A stretch of 64,000 nt of DNA, from assembly GCA_016721005.1 (NCBI GenBank), contig JADKJM010000004.1, forward strand, positions 310,001 to 374,000, written 5' to 3'. This stretch comes from Flavobacteriales bacterium. GTDB taxonomy: Bacteria; Bacteroidota; Bacteroidia; Flavobacteriales_F; PHOS-HE28. Numbering within the stretch: position 1 is the stretch's first letter; every line of letters begins with the position of its first letter. Below, piece by piece: positions 8,230-15,362 of this stretch. A program made the translations under genes and the position numbers. The notes under the pieces are model-generated. The model had not been told where the DNA came from. It ran no database searches and saw only the letters and a list, made by a program, of their open reading frames with translations.

Positions 8230-8625
8230 CTAGAGGCCCTTCTCCACCAGTTTCACCGGGAATTCCAGCAGGGCCCTGTAATCCCGCCCGGCCTCGGCCA
8301 TGTCCAGATCGCGTGGGGAATGGTGCCACTCCAAGAGCAATTTCGAGGTGCCGGCGGCATGCATATCCTCCAAGCGCTTCAAGAGGTCCAACAAGTATTT
8401 CGCGCTGCTTGTGTTGAAGTAGTTGAGCGATATGACCACCGTGGTGCGCGAAGCGGGTTGGGCACAGTAGCGCTCCACGGCGTCGAAAACAGGGGTGTAG
8501 AACCGATCCGCATTCTCCGGGATGGAGGACCCCGAGATCGTCAATAGACCTTGCGTGGGATCCAAGTGGACCGTTGGGGTCTTCTGGGTCCCTTCCAGTC
8601 GGAAACCGTTTCCATCTCCGGGCAT
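8230..8625 (-). CDS. SiaC-family regulatory phosphoprotein (DUF1987)
   Basis: 131 residues, full length for the family. The LTISGSSIPENADRFYTPVFD segment (about residues 28-48), then VVISLNYFNTSSAKYLLDLL (63-82) and KLLLEWHH (95-102) match DUF1987/SiaC. In Pseudomonas aeruginosa SiaC is a switch phosphorylated on Thr by SiaB and dephosphorylated by SiaA; unphosphorylated it binds the diguanylate cyclase SiaD. It resembles an anti-sigma-factor antagonist in fold. No SiaA/B/D gene is next to it. The converging neighbour's stop is only 6 bases away. The open frame extends far upstream but a promoter-like box at 8631-8638 supports the start at 8625. Confidence 0.85.
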   Translation of the reverse strand: MPGDGNGFRLEGTQKTPTVHLDPTQGLLTISGSSIPENADRFYTPVFDAVERYCAQPASRTTVVISLNYFNTSSAKYLLDLLKRLEDMHAAGTSKLLLEWHHSPRDLDMAEAGRDYRALLEFPVKLVEKGL

Positions 8626-8630
8626 CGCGG

Positions 8631-8638
8631 CGAATGTA
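8631..8638 (-). promoter_or_regulatory. Putative -7 box TACATTCG for the SiaC-like gene
   Basis: Matches TAnnTT(T/C)G, 5 bases from the ATG at 8625. Together with the oppositely oriented box at 8685-8692 it makes a compact divergent promoter region. Confidence 0.4.
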
Positions 8639-8684
8639 GTGGGCGGAACATTGCGTTCGGGTTTGGAGGACCGGCTGAGGCTTG

Positions 8685-8692
8685 TAACTTTC
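8685..8692 (+). promoter_or_regulatory. Putative -7 box TAACTTTC for the uspA-like gene
   Basis: Seven of eight bases match TAnnTTTG; it ends 23 bases before the ATG at 8716. Confidence 0.3.
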
Positions 8693-8715
8693 AGCGGCCC
8701 ACCGAACAGAACCCC

Positions 8716-9516
8716 ATGTCCCTGAACACCATCATCGTTCCTTATGATTTCTCCGATTGTGCGACCGATGCGCTCCGTGTAGCGGCCTCGATCGCGCGCG
8801 GCACCGGTGCCTGCATTGACATCGTCCATCTCTATGAGCAGATGACCGATTTCCACACGGAGAACCAGAAACTGCGCGAGGAGATCGAGGCACGGCTCGA
8901 GAAAGTGCCGCAACTGCCGTTCCTGGAAGGACTCGAGTTGAGGAAGTTCATGCTCCGGCAACTCTCGTTGACGGAGATGTTCAAGAACGAGCGTATCGCG
9001 CAAGCTGACCTGATCGTCATGGGGTCGCATGGGGCCACAGGTCTTCGGGGTATTGTGGGGTCGAACACACAACGGATCGTGCGGACGGCACCCATGCCCG
9101 TCCTGGTGATCAAGCATCATGTCCAGGAACTCCAAGTGAATGATCTGGTCTTCGCATCGAATTTCTCCGAACTGGATGTGGAGAAATTCGAGGCCTTCCG
9201 GCCCGTCATCGACCTGTGGGACCCCCGGATCCACCTGCTCAAGGTGAACACGCCGAAGAGTTTCGAAAGGAGCGCGGATAGCAGCAAGGCCATCGATGGC
9301 TTTCTACAGCGTCATGAACTGCGCAAGTTCACCGCCACCATTTACAATGACCTGAGTGTGGAGGAAGGCATCCTCAATTTCGCACGGGAGATCGATGCGG
9401 ACATGATCGCGATGGCCACTCACGGTCGCAAGGGCTTCTTCCACGTGGTGAACGGGAGCCTGACCGAGGACATCGTGAACCATACGACCTTCCCGGTATT
9501 GAGCGTGAAGTTGTAG
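8716..9516 (+). CDS. Universal stress protein, tandem UspA domains
   Basis: 266 residues, two Usp domains in tandem. The first begins LNTIIVPYDFSDCATDAL and ends with LIVMGSHGATGLRGIVGSNTQ and VLVIKHH, which has the G-x2-G-x9-G-(S/T) ATP-binding pattern. The second begins VNDLVFASNFSELDVE and ends with MIAMATHGRKGFFHVVNGSLTE and VLSVKL. Tandem Usp proteins of this length are common in Bacteroidota. The ATP motif suggests nucleotide binding, but no specific role can be read. Divergent from the SiaC-like gene. Confidence 0.92.
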   Translation: MSLNTIIVPYDFSDCATDALRVAASIARGTGACIDIVHLYEQMTDFHTENQKLREEIEARLEKVPQLPFLEGLELRKFMLRQLSLTEMFKNERIAQADLIVMGSHGATGLRGIVGSNTQRIVRTAPMPVLVIKHHVQELQVNDLVFASNFSELDVEKFEAFRPVIDLWDPRIHLLKVNTPKSFERSADSSKAIDGFLQRHELRKFTATIYNDLSVEEGILNFAREIDADMIAMATHGRKGFFHVVNGSLTEDIVNHTTFPVLSVKL

Positions 9517-9539
9517 CCTTGCGCACCCCCTTATCTTTG
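9511..9539 (+). promoter_or_regulatory. Promoter with TTG and TATCTTTG for the DUF1883 gene
   Basis: TATCTTTG at 9532-9539 is a perfect TAnnTTTG -7 box. A TTG at 9511-9513 lies 18 bases upstream, close to the spacing of the Bacteroidota -33 element. The ATG at 9556 follows 16 bases later. This is the best-formed promoter seen in the window. Confidence 0.6.
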
Positions 9540-9555
9540 TCCAATAAGCCGATCC

Positions 9556-9951
9556 ATGAAATTCCTGCATAAGACGTTCGAATTGAAAAGGAGGGAGATC
9601 ATCGAGGTCAACATCGATGTCCCGACCAAAGTGAAATTCCTCACCGGGCAGGATATGAAGGCCTATAAACGGGGGAAGACCCATTCATACTACGGTGGGC
9701 TCTTCGAGGAGTCGCCGGTACGCTTCGTGGTGCCCTTCGAGGCGGTATGGAACGTGGTGGTGGAGAAGGGGTCGTACCGTGAACCGATCGAGGTGCATGC
9801 GAAATGTGGCGTGATCGCTCCCAACAGCACGGTGCGATCGAGCATCGCCACGGACGCGCCAGCGCATGTGCGTGAGGCGGAGGAGATGAATGCGGAAGCC
9901 TTGGACCGCACAGCAGCCGGAACGGATACGACAGGTACGAGCGAGGACTGA
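9556..9951 (+). CDS. DUF1883 domain protein
   Basis: 131 residues. The first ~85 residues match DUF1883: KFLHKTFELKRREIIEVNID, then KTHSYYGGLFEESPVRFVVP and AVWNVVVEKG. The compact beta fold has been seen linked to TIR or effector-like domains in other bacteria, but this protein has only a disordered acidic tail (residues 100-131, Ala/Glu/Thr-rich). A clear promoter precedes it. Function unknown. Confidence 0.8.
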   Translation: MKFLHKTFELKRREIIEVNIDVPTKVKFLTGQDMKAYKRGKTHSYYGGLFEESPVRFVVPFEAVWNVVVEKGSYREPIEVHAKCGVIAPNSTVRSSIATDAPAHVREAEEMNAEALDRTAAGTDTTGTSED

Positions 9952-9986
9952 CGTACCGATCGATCGGAAGCACCGTTTGTAGAGCG

Positions 9987-10697
9987 ATGGCCGCGCGCAC
10001 CGAACACGAACGATTGGAGGAAGTCCTATTGGGACAGTCAACCTTGTTGTTCGAGGTGCATGGGTGGTTGGAGGATGAGCAGAAGCGCGATGATGTGATC
10101 CGCGCCGTGGTGCGCTCTTCCCGGAAGCAAGCTTCGGTGCGGCTGGCTTACCCCGACCCGGCCCGGGTCTTCAGCTTGGCATCGATCAGGAGCCTGTGCA
10201 TCCGATACCGGTTGCGCTTTCTGGAGGGAGCTTATTTCAAAGGGGAGATCCCCGGTACAGCAGTGCGGGCCATTCGTGCGTTGGAGGAACGGACGACGAC
10301 CCCGATCACGAGTTACATGGTCATGGCACCTGCGAGCCGCTTCAAGTTGTGCGACAGCGAAGTTGATCCGTTGCTCTTCGTTCCACTCGGGAACGACCTG
10401 TACTATCTGGTACACAAGTGGGGTGGGGACTTGGCGCCGTGGCGGCCATACGCCTATTGGACGGTACGCGGCCCGCTACAGTTGATCACGACGATCGTTC
10501 TATTCGCATTGGTGCTCACGCTCTTGATCCCCACCGGATCGATCACACCGGACCGGACCGTGTTCTTCAGCGGCCCGCGTGGGATCATGTTCGCTTACAC
10601 GGTGATCGTCATGGGGGCCTTCACCGCCTTCGGCTGGTTCGCCTTCTTCGGCCAGTTCAGCTCACAAGCATGGAACAGTCGGTATTTCAATAGCTGA
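9987..10697 (+). CDS. Hypothetical protein with two C-terminal membrane helices
   Basis: 236 residues, no signal peptide. Residues 1-145 are soluble and mixed alpha/beta (FEVHGWLEDEQKRDDVIRAV; LEGAYFKGEIPGTAVRAIRA; LFVPLGNDLYYLVHKWGGDL). Two hydrophobic helices follow (about 158-180, LQLITTIVLFALVLTLLIP, and 200-222, FAYTVIVMGAFTAFGWFAFF). The family is not recognised, though the layout suggests an inner membrane protein with a cytoplasmic N-terminal domain. It begins 35 bases after the DUF1883 gene and may be cotranscribed. Confidence 0.75.
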   Translation: MAARTEHERLEEVLLGQSTLLFEVHGWLEDEQKRDDVIRAVVRSSRKQASVRLAYPDPARVFSLASIRSLCIRYRLRFLEGAYFKGEIPGTAVRAIRALEERTTTPITSYMVMAPASRFKLCDSEVDPLLFVPLGNDLYYLVHKWGGDLAPWRPYAYWTVRGPLQLITTIVLFALVLTLLIPTGSITPDRTVFFSGPRGIMFAYTVIVMGAFTAFGWFAFFGQFSSQAWNSRYFNS

Positions 10698-10700
10698 GTG

Positions 10701-10907
10701 CTATTGCGACGTGCGGGCGGGCACGGGGTCGACCTGTTGGTTCGGCCTGCAAATGCAGGCACTCCTGAACCATCGCTTCAACTCTTCCCGTTGTTCAGGG
10801 AGCAATCGCCGGAACGCCTTGCGCAGTTCCTTCCGGAAAGTCCGTGCATCGGCGTGACTGATCTTGTCCAGCACTTGCTGGTAGTATGAAACGGGAACGT
10901 GGTTCAT
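10701..10907 (-). CDS. Small hypothetical protein
   Basis: 68 residues from the ATG at 10907 (an in-frame upstream start at 10931 is also possible). The core YYQQVLDKISHADARTFRKE and LRKAFRRLLPEQREELKRWF is helical and strongly basic, followed by a Cys-x-Cys (ACICR). It looks like a real small gene because the residues are well-formed and it fills the gap between the converging gene and the TonB gene. No family recognised. Confidence 0.5.
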   Translation of the reverse strand: MNHVPVSYYQQVLDKISHADARTFRKELRKAFRRLLPEQREELKRWFRSACICRPNQQVDPVPARTSQ

Positions 10908-10995
10908 GTGCTTGGTGGTACTTGGAAGCACGGAACGGGATCATGCCCGGCCGGGTTACATCCGTCGCGCTACAGGGCCGGCACAGGTAGCGTGC

Positions 10996-11727
10996 CTATT
11001 GTGGGAGGAAGAGGAAATACACGGTCCCGGTCTGCGGGTCGGGTGCGGAACTTCGGGCGTTGAACGGCGTGCTCTTGGCGGACCGGATGGCCTGTTCAAG
11101 CATGCAATCATCCACGTTGAAACTCTGTGCCGCATCCAATTCGGCCTTGCGTACTTGCCCGGAGCGATCCACCTGCACGCGGATGGCCACCCGTCCACGA
11201 TCCTTGCACAGGTATCCGGGGATCCCATTCCCACGCACACGATCCTTGAGATCATACCACACCGTGGTGGCGCCTTCCACCCGCGCGGGTGCCACCGCCT
11301 TGTCCATGTATTGTTCCTTGTTCCACTTGCTTGGATCGAGTTCCGGTATCGTGATCTCCTCGCCGCGCTCTTTGCGTTCCTGCTCCAAGCGTTCGAACTC
11401 GGCACGTTCCATTTCGCGGAGTTCGGTCTCCACTTTTTCCGATAATCGTGCTTGAGAAAATTGCGGCTTGATCTCCGCCGTGATGTTGCTGCTGAGGTTG
11501 GTGACCTTCTCCGGTACTCCGGTCTCTTTGTTGATGATCCGCTCCACCATCGCATCCGCCTCCTCCACGTTCATCACATCGATCCGCATTTCACTGATCT
11601 CATCCTCGGTCGGTGTGGATCGTAATTGAGCGAACGTGAGTGCGAACAGGATCACAGAATGCAGGGTGAGCGTGCCGATGATACCGACCTTGTGTTCTTC
11701 GAACCAATCGAGCAGGGCAGAGATCAT
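10996..11727 (-). CDS. TonB-like energy transducer
   Basis: 243 residues. One N-terminal transmembrane helix (about residues 13-33, VGIIGTLTLHSVILFALTFA), a charged helical linker (about 60-130, ARLSEKVETELREMERAEFE), then a TonB-type C-terminal domain (YLCKDRGRVAIRVQVDRSGQ, then AELDAAQSFNVDDCMLEQAI, ending GTVYFLFLPQ). The layout fits TonB or a TonB-related protein that links the inner-membrane proton motive force to outer-membrane receptors. No ExbB/ExbD genes are adjacent. It lies downstream of the methyltransferase gene on the same strand. Confidence 0.8.
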   Translation of the reverse strand: MISALLDWFEEHKVGIIGTLTLHSVILFALTFAQLRSTPTEDEISEMRIDVMNVEEADAMVERIINKETGVPEKVTNLSSNITAEIKPQFSQARLSEKVETELREMERAEFERLEQERKERGEEITIPELDPSKWNKEQYMDKAVAPARVEGATTVWYDLKDRVRGNGIPGYLCKDRGRVAIRVQVDRSGQVRKAELDAAQSFNVDDCMLEQAIRSAKSTPFNARSSAPDPQTGTVYFLFLPQ

Positions 11728-11784
11728 GGGGCACTATATCCGGATCATTTGGGTTCCATTCACCTCAACGGTCCCCTCCGATCC

Positions 11785-13175
11785 CTACTGCCAAGATACG
11801 CGGGGCGCGCCCGATCGTTGTGTGCGAATACGCCATGGCGCAGGCCAGCGGTTGTTCCAGCGCTTCCCTGCACCATGGACCCAGCCCAGCGGAAGGCCAC
11901 GGTGCGTAACAAGCGCCGGATCTCTTGCATTCGTGCCGGGCAGTGCTGCGCCGCTGAGATAGGCCAGCGCTTGCTCAAGGGGTAGTTCAAGTTCAGGATG
12001 GACGGACCGATCCAGCAAGCAAGAGGTCGCCGCTGCAGCGTGGGGAACCCAAGCATCTCCCTTGCGTTCAGCGAATGGCGTGCCCGGTGCGTGGGTTGCC
12101 ATGGCCGCATTGATCGCGTCCACCTCTTTTCTCCATTGTGCCGGAACAGCGTGCAGCACCGCATTTTGCTCCATGGTGGATGCTCCCGCGATCCCGAGTA
12201 GCCAAGGGATCTCGGCAGGCGGGGTGGTGGCAATGAGTTCACGCCCCGGATGTTCTTCACCGGCCTTCCGCACCACGGCGATGAAAAAGCCCTCACCACG
12301 CACACGATCAGGATAGCATCGATAGCCGACCACACCATCCTTTCATAACGGGCCACACCCCACGATCCGTCGAGATGTAAGTCCAGACAGGTACCGCTGT
12401 CTTCCAGCAGTGGTCGTAGTTGCGCTTCATTCTCCGACGGCTCCCACGTGCATGTGCTGTAGATCAAGGTGCCACCCGGCGCGAGCGCATGCCACGCGTG
12501 AGGTACGACTTGCTGCTGCACGGATGCACATTGCTCCACCAACAAGGGCGACCACTGGCGGCGTGCGAACGGATCTTTCCGGAACATTCCTTCACCGGAA
12601 CAGGGCGCATCCACGAGTATGAGATCGAAGAGATCCGGTAGTGACCGAAGGGCGTCCGCATTGCTACCCGTGATCATGGAGTGGCCTGCTCCGAACTTCC
12701 AGATGTTCTCTGCGAGCACCAGCTTGCGCTGATGGTCCCGCTCGTTCGCCACCAACAACGCACCATCGCCGAGCAATGAAAGAAGATGCGTGCTCTTTCC
12801 GCCGGGTGCTGCGCAAAGATCCAACGCGAGGATGTTCTTGGAAAGAAGCCCGGCTGCCGCAACCGCTTTTTCCAGAAGCATCGATGAAGCCTCCTGCACG
12901 TAGTACGCTCCGCCGTGGAAGAATGGATCCAATGTGAAGGCGGGGCGCTCAACCACGTATCGACCGGTCGTACACCACGGAACAGGATCGAGATCCGCTT
13001 CGAATGGCTTCTTCGGGTTCAGCCGGATCGAGGTAGGTGCGGGCGCATTCAGCGCTGCTTCGAGTCCCGGAAACGACTCACCGAGAACGGTGCCCAAATG
13101 ATCGATGAAGCCGACTGGAAGCTGTTCATCACCGGAGGTCTTCCTGTAGGAGGACCGATGGCTACGCCGCCGCAT
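11785..13175 (-). pseudogene. NOL1/NOP2/Sun (RsmF-like) rRNA cytosine methyltransferase, one frameshift
   Basis: The N-terminal frame (from 13175) contains the SAM-binding LCAAPGGKSTHLLSLLGDGA, the catalytic motif DAPCSGEGMFRKDP with one catalytic Cys, and STCTWEPSENE with the second Cys of the RNA m5C methyltransferase fold. The C-terminal frame (to 11785) carries VGYRCYPDRVRGEGFFIAVV, the family's RNA-binding end. The join is at about 12330: adding one C to the CC at 12330-12331 restores a single frame of about 465 residues. The family makes m5C in 16S rRNA. Because such genes are usually intact, a sequencing error is a serious alternative to true decay. It starts 9 bases after purA. Confidence 0.85.
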
Positions 13176-13183
13176 GGCCACGA

Positions 13184-14446
13184 TCAACCCGCGTGTGCCA
13201 CTTCCCGGAGGATGGTCTCCTTGCGATCCGGTCCGAGCGATACGATCGTGATCGGTACGCCGACCGCCGCTTCGATCGTTCCGATGTAGCGCTGGAGTTG
13301 AACTGGCAGTTCTTCGTCCGAACTGGTGTTCCCCCAACCCGCCATATCCATGTACTCCGGTTCGATACCCTCCGTGATATCGAAGGGCATACGATCCACG
13401 CTGTGACCGTCGATCCGATAGTGGGTGCAAACGCGGATCGTATCGATGCCGTTCAGTACATCCGCTTTCATCATGGCGAGCTCCGTGATGCCGTTCACCA
13501 TGACCGCGTAGCGCAATGCGGGTAGATCCAACCAACCGCAGCGGCGCGGACGACCGGTGGTGCTCCCGAATTCATTCCCCGCAGTGCGGATGCGTTCGCC
13601 GGTGGCATCGTTCAACTCGGTGGGGAAGGGGCCGCTGCCCACACGGGTACAATACGCCTTGAAGATCCCGGTGACCTTCCCGATCCTGTTCGGTGCCACA
13701 CCCAATCCGGTACACGCTCCGGCGCTGATCGTGTTGCTGCTCGTAACGAATGGGTAGGTGCCGAAGTCGATGTCCAATAAGGTTCCCTGTGCGCCCTCTG
13801 CGAGAACGTGCTTGCCTTCCCGAAGCGCCTGATCGAGGTAATGTTCGCAATCAACGGTGTTGAAGGTGCGCAATTGGGCCACGGCGTCGAGCCATTCCTT
13901 CTCGGCTTCCGCAGTCGCTCCCGGATGATCGTACAAGGCGAGAAGACGTTCGTGTTTGCGAACCAACGCCTGATAGCGTTCCAACAGATCCGATCGCACA
14001 AGGTCGCCCACACGCAACCCATTGCGCCCGGTCTTGTCCATGTAGGTGGGGCCGATACCCTTGAGCGTGCTGCCGATCTTGCCCTTGCCTTTGTCCAATT
14101 CGCTCGCAGCATCCAACGCGCGGTGGGTGGGCAGGATCAAATGCGCGCGCCGCGAGATCGACAAAGAGGACCGCACATCCACGCCAGCGGCTTCCAGGTT
14201 GCGCACTTCCTTGAGGAAGATCACCGGATCGATCACGACCCCATTGCCCACAAGGTTCACGGTCCCTGCGCGGAACACACCACTAGGAATGGTGTGCAGC
14301 ACGTGCTTCTGTCCTTCGAAGATCAAGGTGTGCCCGGCGTTGGGACCACCTTGAAAACGGGCGATCACCTCATAGCGCGGGGCGATCACATCCACGACCT
14401 TCCCCTTGCCCTCATCACCCCATTGGGCGCCGAGCAGCACATCCAT
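13184..14446 (-). CDS. purA: Adenylosuccinate synthase
   Basis: 420 residues, full length. Catalyses IMP + aspartate + GTP to adenylosuccinate, the first committed step to AMP. Seen: N-terminal GTP/IMP P-loop LLGAQWGDEGKGKVVD, then FQGGPNAGHTLIFEGQKHVL, IGSTLKGIGPTYMDK, FVTSSNTISAGACTGLGV and RPRRCGWLDLPALRYAVMVN. The ATG at 14446 is preferred to a GTG at 14461 because the family starts just before the P-loop. It lies 18 bases after the STAS gene and 8 bases before the RsmF-like gene, so a purine gene sits in the middle of a regulatory operon. Confidence 0.96.
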   Translation of the reverse strand: MDVLLGAQWGDEGKGKVVDVIAPRYEVIARFQGGPNAGHTLIFEGQKHVLHTIPSGVFRAGTVNLVGNGVVIDPVIFLKEVRNLEAAGVDVRSSLSISRRAHLILPTHRALDAASELDKGKGKIGSTLKGIGPTYMDKTGRNGLRVGDLVRSDLLERYQALVRKHERLLALYDHPGATAEAEKEWLDAVAQLRTFNTVDCEHYLDQALREGKHVLAEGAQGTLLDIDFGTYPFVTSSNTISAGACTGLGVAPNRIGKVTGIFKAYCTRVGSGPFPTELNDATGERIRTAGNEFGSTTGRPRRCGWLDLPALRYAVMVNGITELAMMKADVLNGIDTIRVCTHYRIDGHSVDRMPFDITEGIEPEYMDMAGWGNTSSDEELPVQLQRYIGTIEAAVGVPITIVSLGPDRKETILREVAHAG

Positions 14447-14464
14447 TCTTCCGGCCTTCACGGG

Positions 14465-14830
14465 TCAGCCTTTCAGTTTGGAAACAGCTTCCTCCACCGT
14501 TGCGGTGATGATGAAGACCGAATCCAATTTGGTAACGACGAAGAGTTGGCGCACGCTGGAACTCACCCGCGCGATCAACGAATCACCACCCGCATTCCGC
14601 GTACGCGTGAGCACGTTGATCAGGATGTTCAATCCGGTGCTGTTCATGTACTGGAGGTCGCCCATGTCCAGGACCACGGAACTGTGCCCGGCATCCACCT
14701 CCTTGTTCAGGGCGGTCATCAAGCGGTCCGCTTGCTGTTGGTCCATCAGGCGGCCTTTCAAATGGAATACGACTATGCCCTCCTGTTGACTGATCTCAAG
14801 ATCGAAAGTGGGGCGTTCGGTAACGGTCAT
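14465..14830 (-). CDS. STAS-domain protein, anti-sigma-factor antagonist type
   Basis: 121 residues forming one STAS domain: LEISQQEGIVVFHLKGRLMD, HSSVVLDMGDLQYMNSTGLN and ILINVLTRTR. The conserved Ser in YMNSTGLN is the position phosphorylated in SpoIIAA-type antagonists. No kinase or sigma factor is adjacent. Its ATG overlaps the fur stop (ATGA at 14827-14830), so the two genes are translationally coupled. Confidence 0.88.
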   Translation of the reverse strand: MTVTERPTFDLEISQQEGIVVFHLKGRLMDQQQADRLMTALNKEVDAGHSSVVLDMGDLQYMNSTGLNILINVLTRTRNAGGDSLIARVSSSVRQLFVVTKLDSVFIITATVEEAVSKLKG

Positions 14831-15288
14831 GATCGCTGGAGTTTGGCACTGCATGAAGCGCAGGTGCCGTGGAAATGGAGTGTGTGATGATGGATCCGGA
14901 AACCCATCGCTTCGGTCACGCTGTTCCGGATCTGCTGGATGCGCGGGTCGCAGAATTCGAAGACCTCGCCGCACGCATCACAGATCACGTGGTCGTGCTG
15001 GCGATAGGCATGGGCCTTTTCGAACCAGCTCTGTGCGCCGGTGAAGCGATGCCGCCGCACCAGGTCGCATTCCAACAGGAGGTCCATCGTGTTGTACAGG
15101 GTGGCCCGGCTCACGCGGTACTTCTTGCTCTTCATGCGCCCATAGAGGCGCTCGATGTCGAAATGCCCCTCCTGGGCATAGACCTCGCTGAGGATCGCGA
15201 ACCGTTCGGGGGTCTTGCGATGCCCCTTGCGCTCCAAGTATTCCTTGAAGATGCGTTGCACGTTGTCCTGAACCTCGGTCATTACCAT
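14827..15288 (-). CDS. Fur family transcriptional regulator
   Basis: 153 residues. Winged-helix domain (residues 15-85, RKTPERFAILSEVYAQEGHF, then VSRATLYNTMDLLLECDLVR) and a dimerisation domain with metal ligands (HDHVICDACGEVFEF around 98-112; HHHTLHFHGTCASCSAK at the end). The CDAC and CASC pairs suit a structural zinc site. Whether it is Fur, Zur or PerR cannot be told from this. ATG at 15288 or 15282. It overlaps the STAS start by ATGA and a TAATTTCG box lies just upstream. Confidence 0.9.
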   Translation of the reverse strand: MVMTEVQDNVQRIFKEYLERKGHRKTPERFAILSEVYAQEGHFDIERLYGRMKSKKYRVSRATLYNTMDLLLECDLVRRHRFTGAQSWFEKAHAYRQHDHVICDACGEVFEFCDPRIQQIRNSVTEAMGFRIHHHTLHFHGTCASCSAKLQRS

Positions 15289-15295
15289 CGATGGG

Positions 15296-15303
15296 CGAAA
15301 TTA
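15296..15303 (-). promoter_or_regulatory. Putative -7 box TAATTTCG for fur
   Basis: Matches TAnnTT(T/C)G, 7 to 13 bases from the two candidate ATGs. Confidence 0.4.
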
Positions 15304-15362
15304 GGTCGTATTGCGGGAGTGGTTGATGATGCGGTGTGGTAAGGCGCTGAAGCGCACGCTGA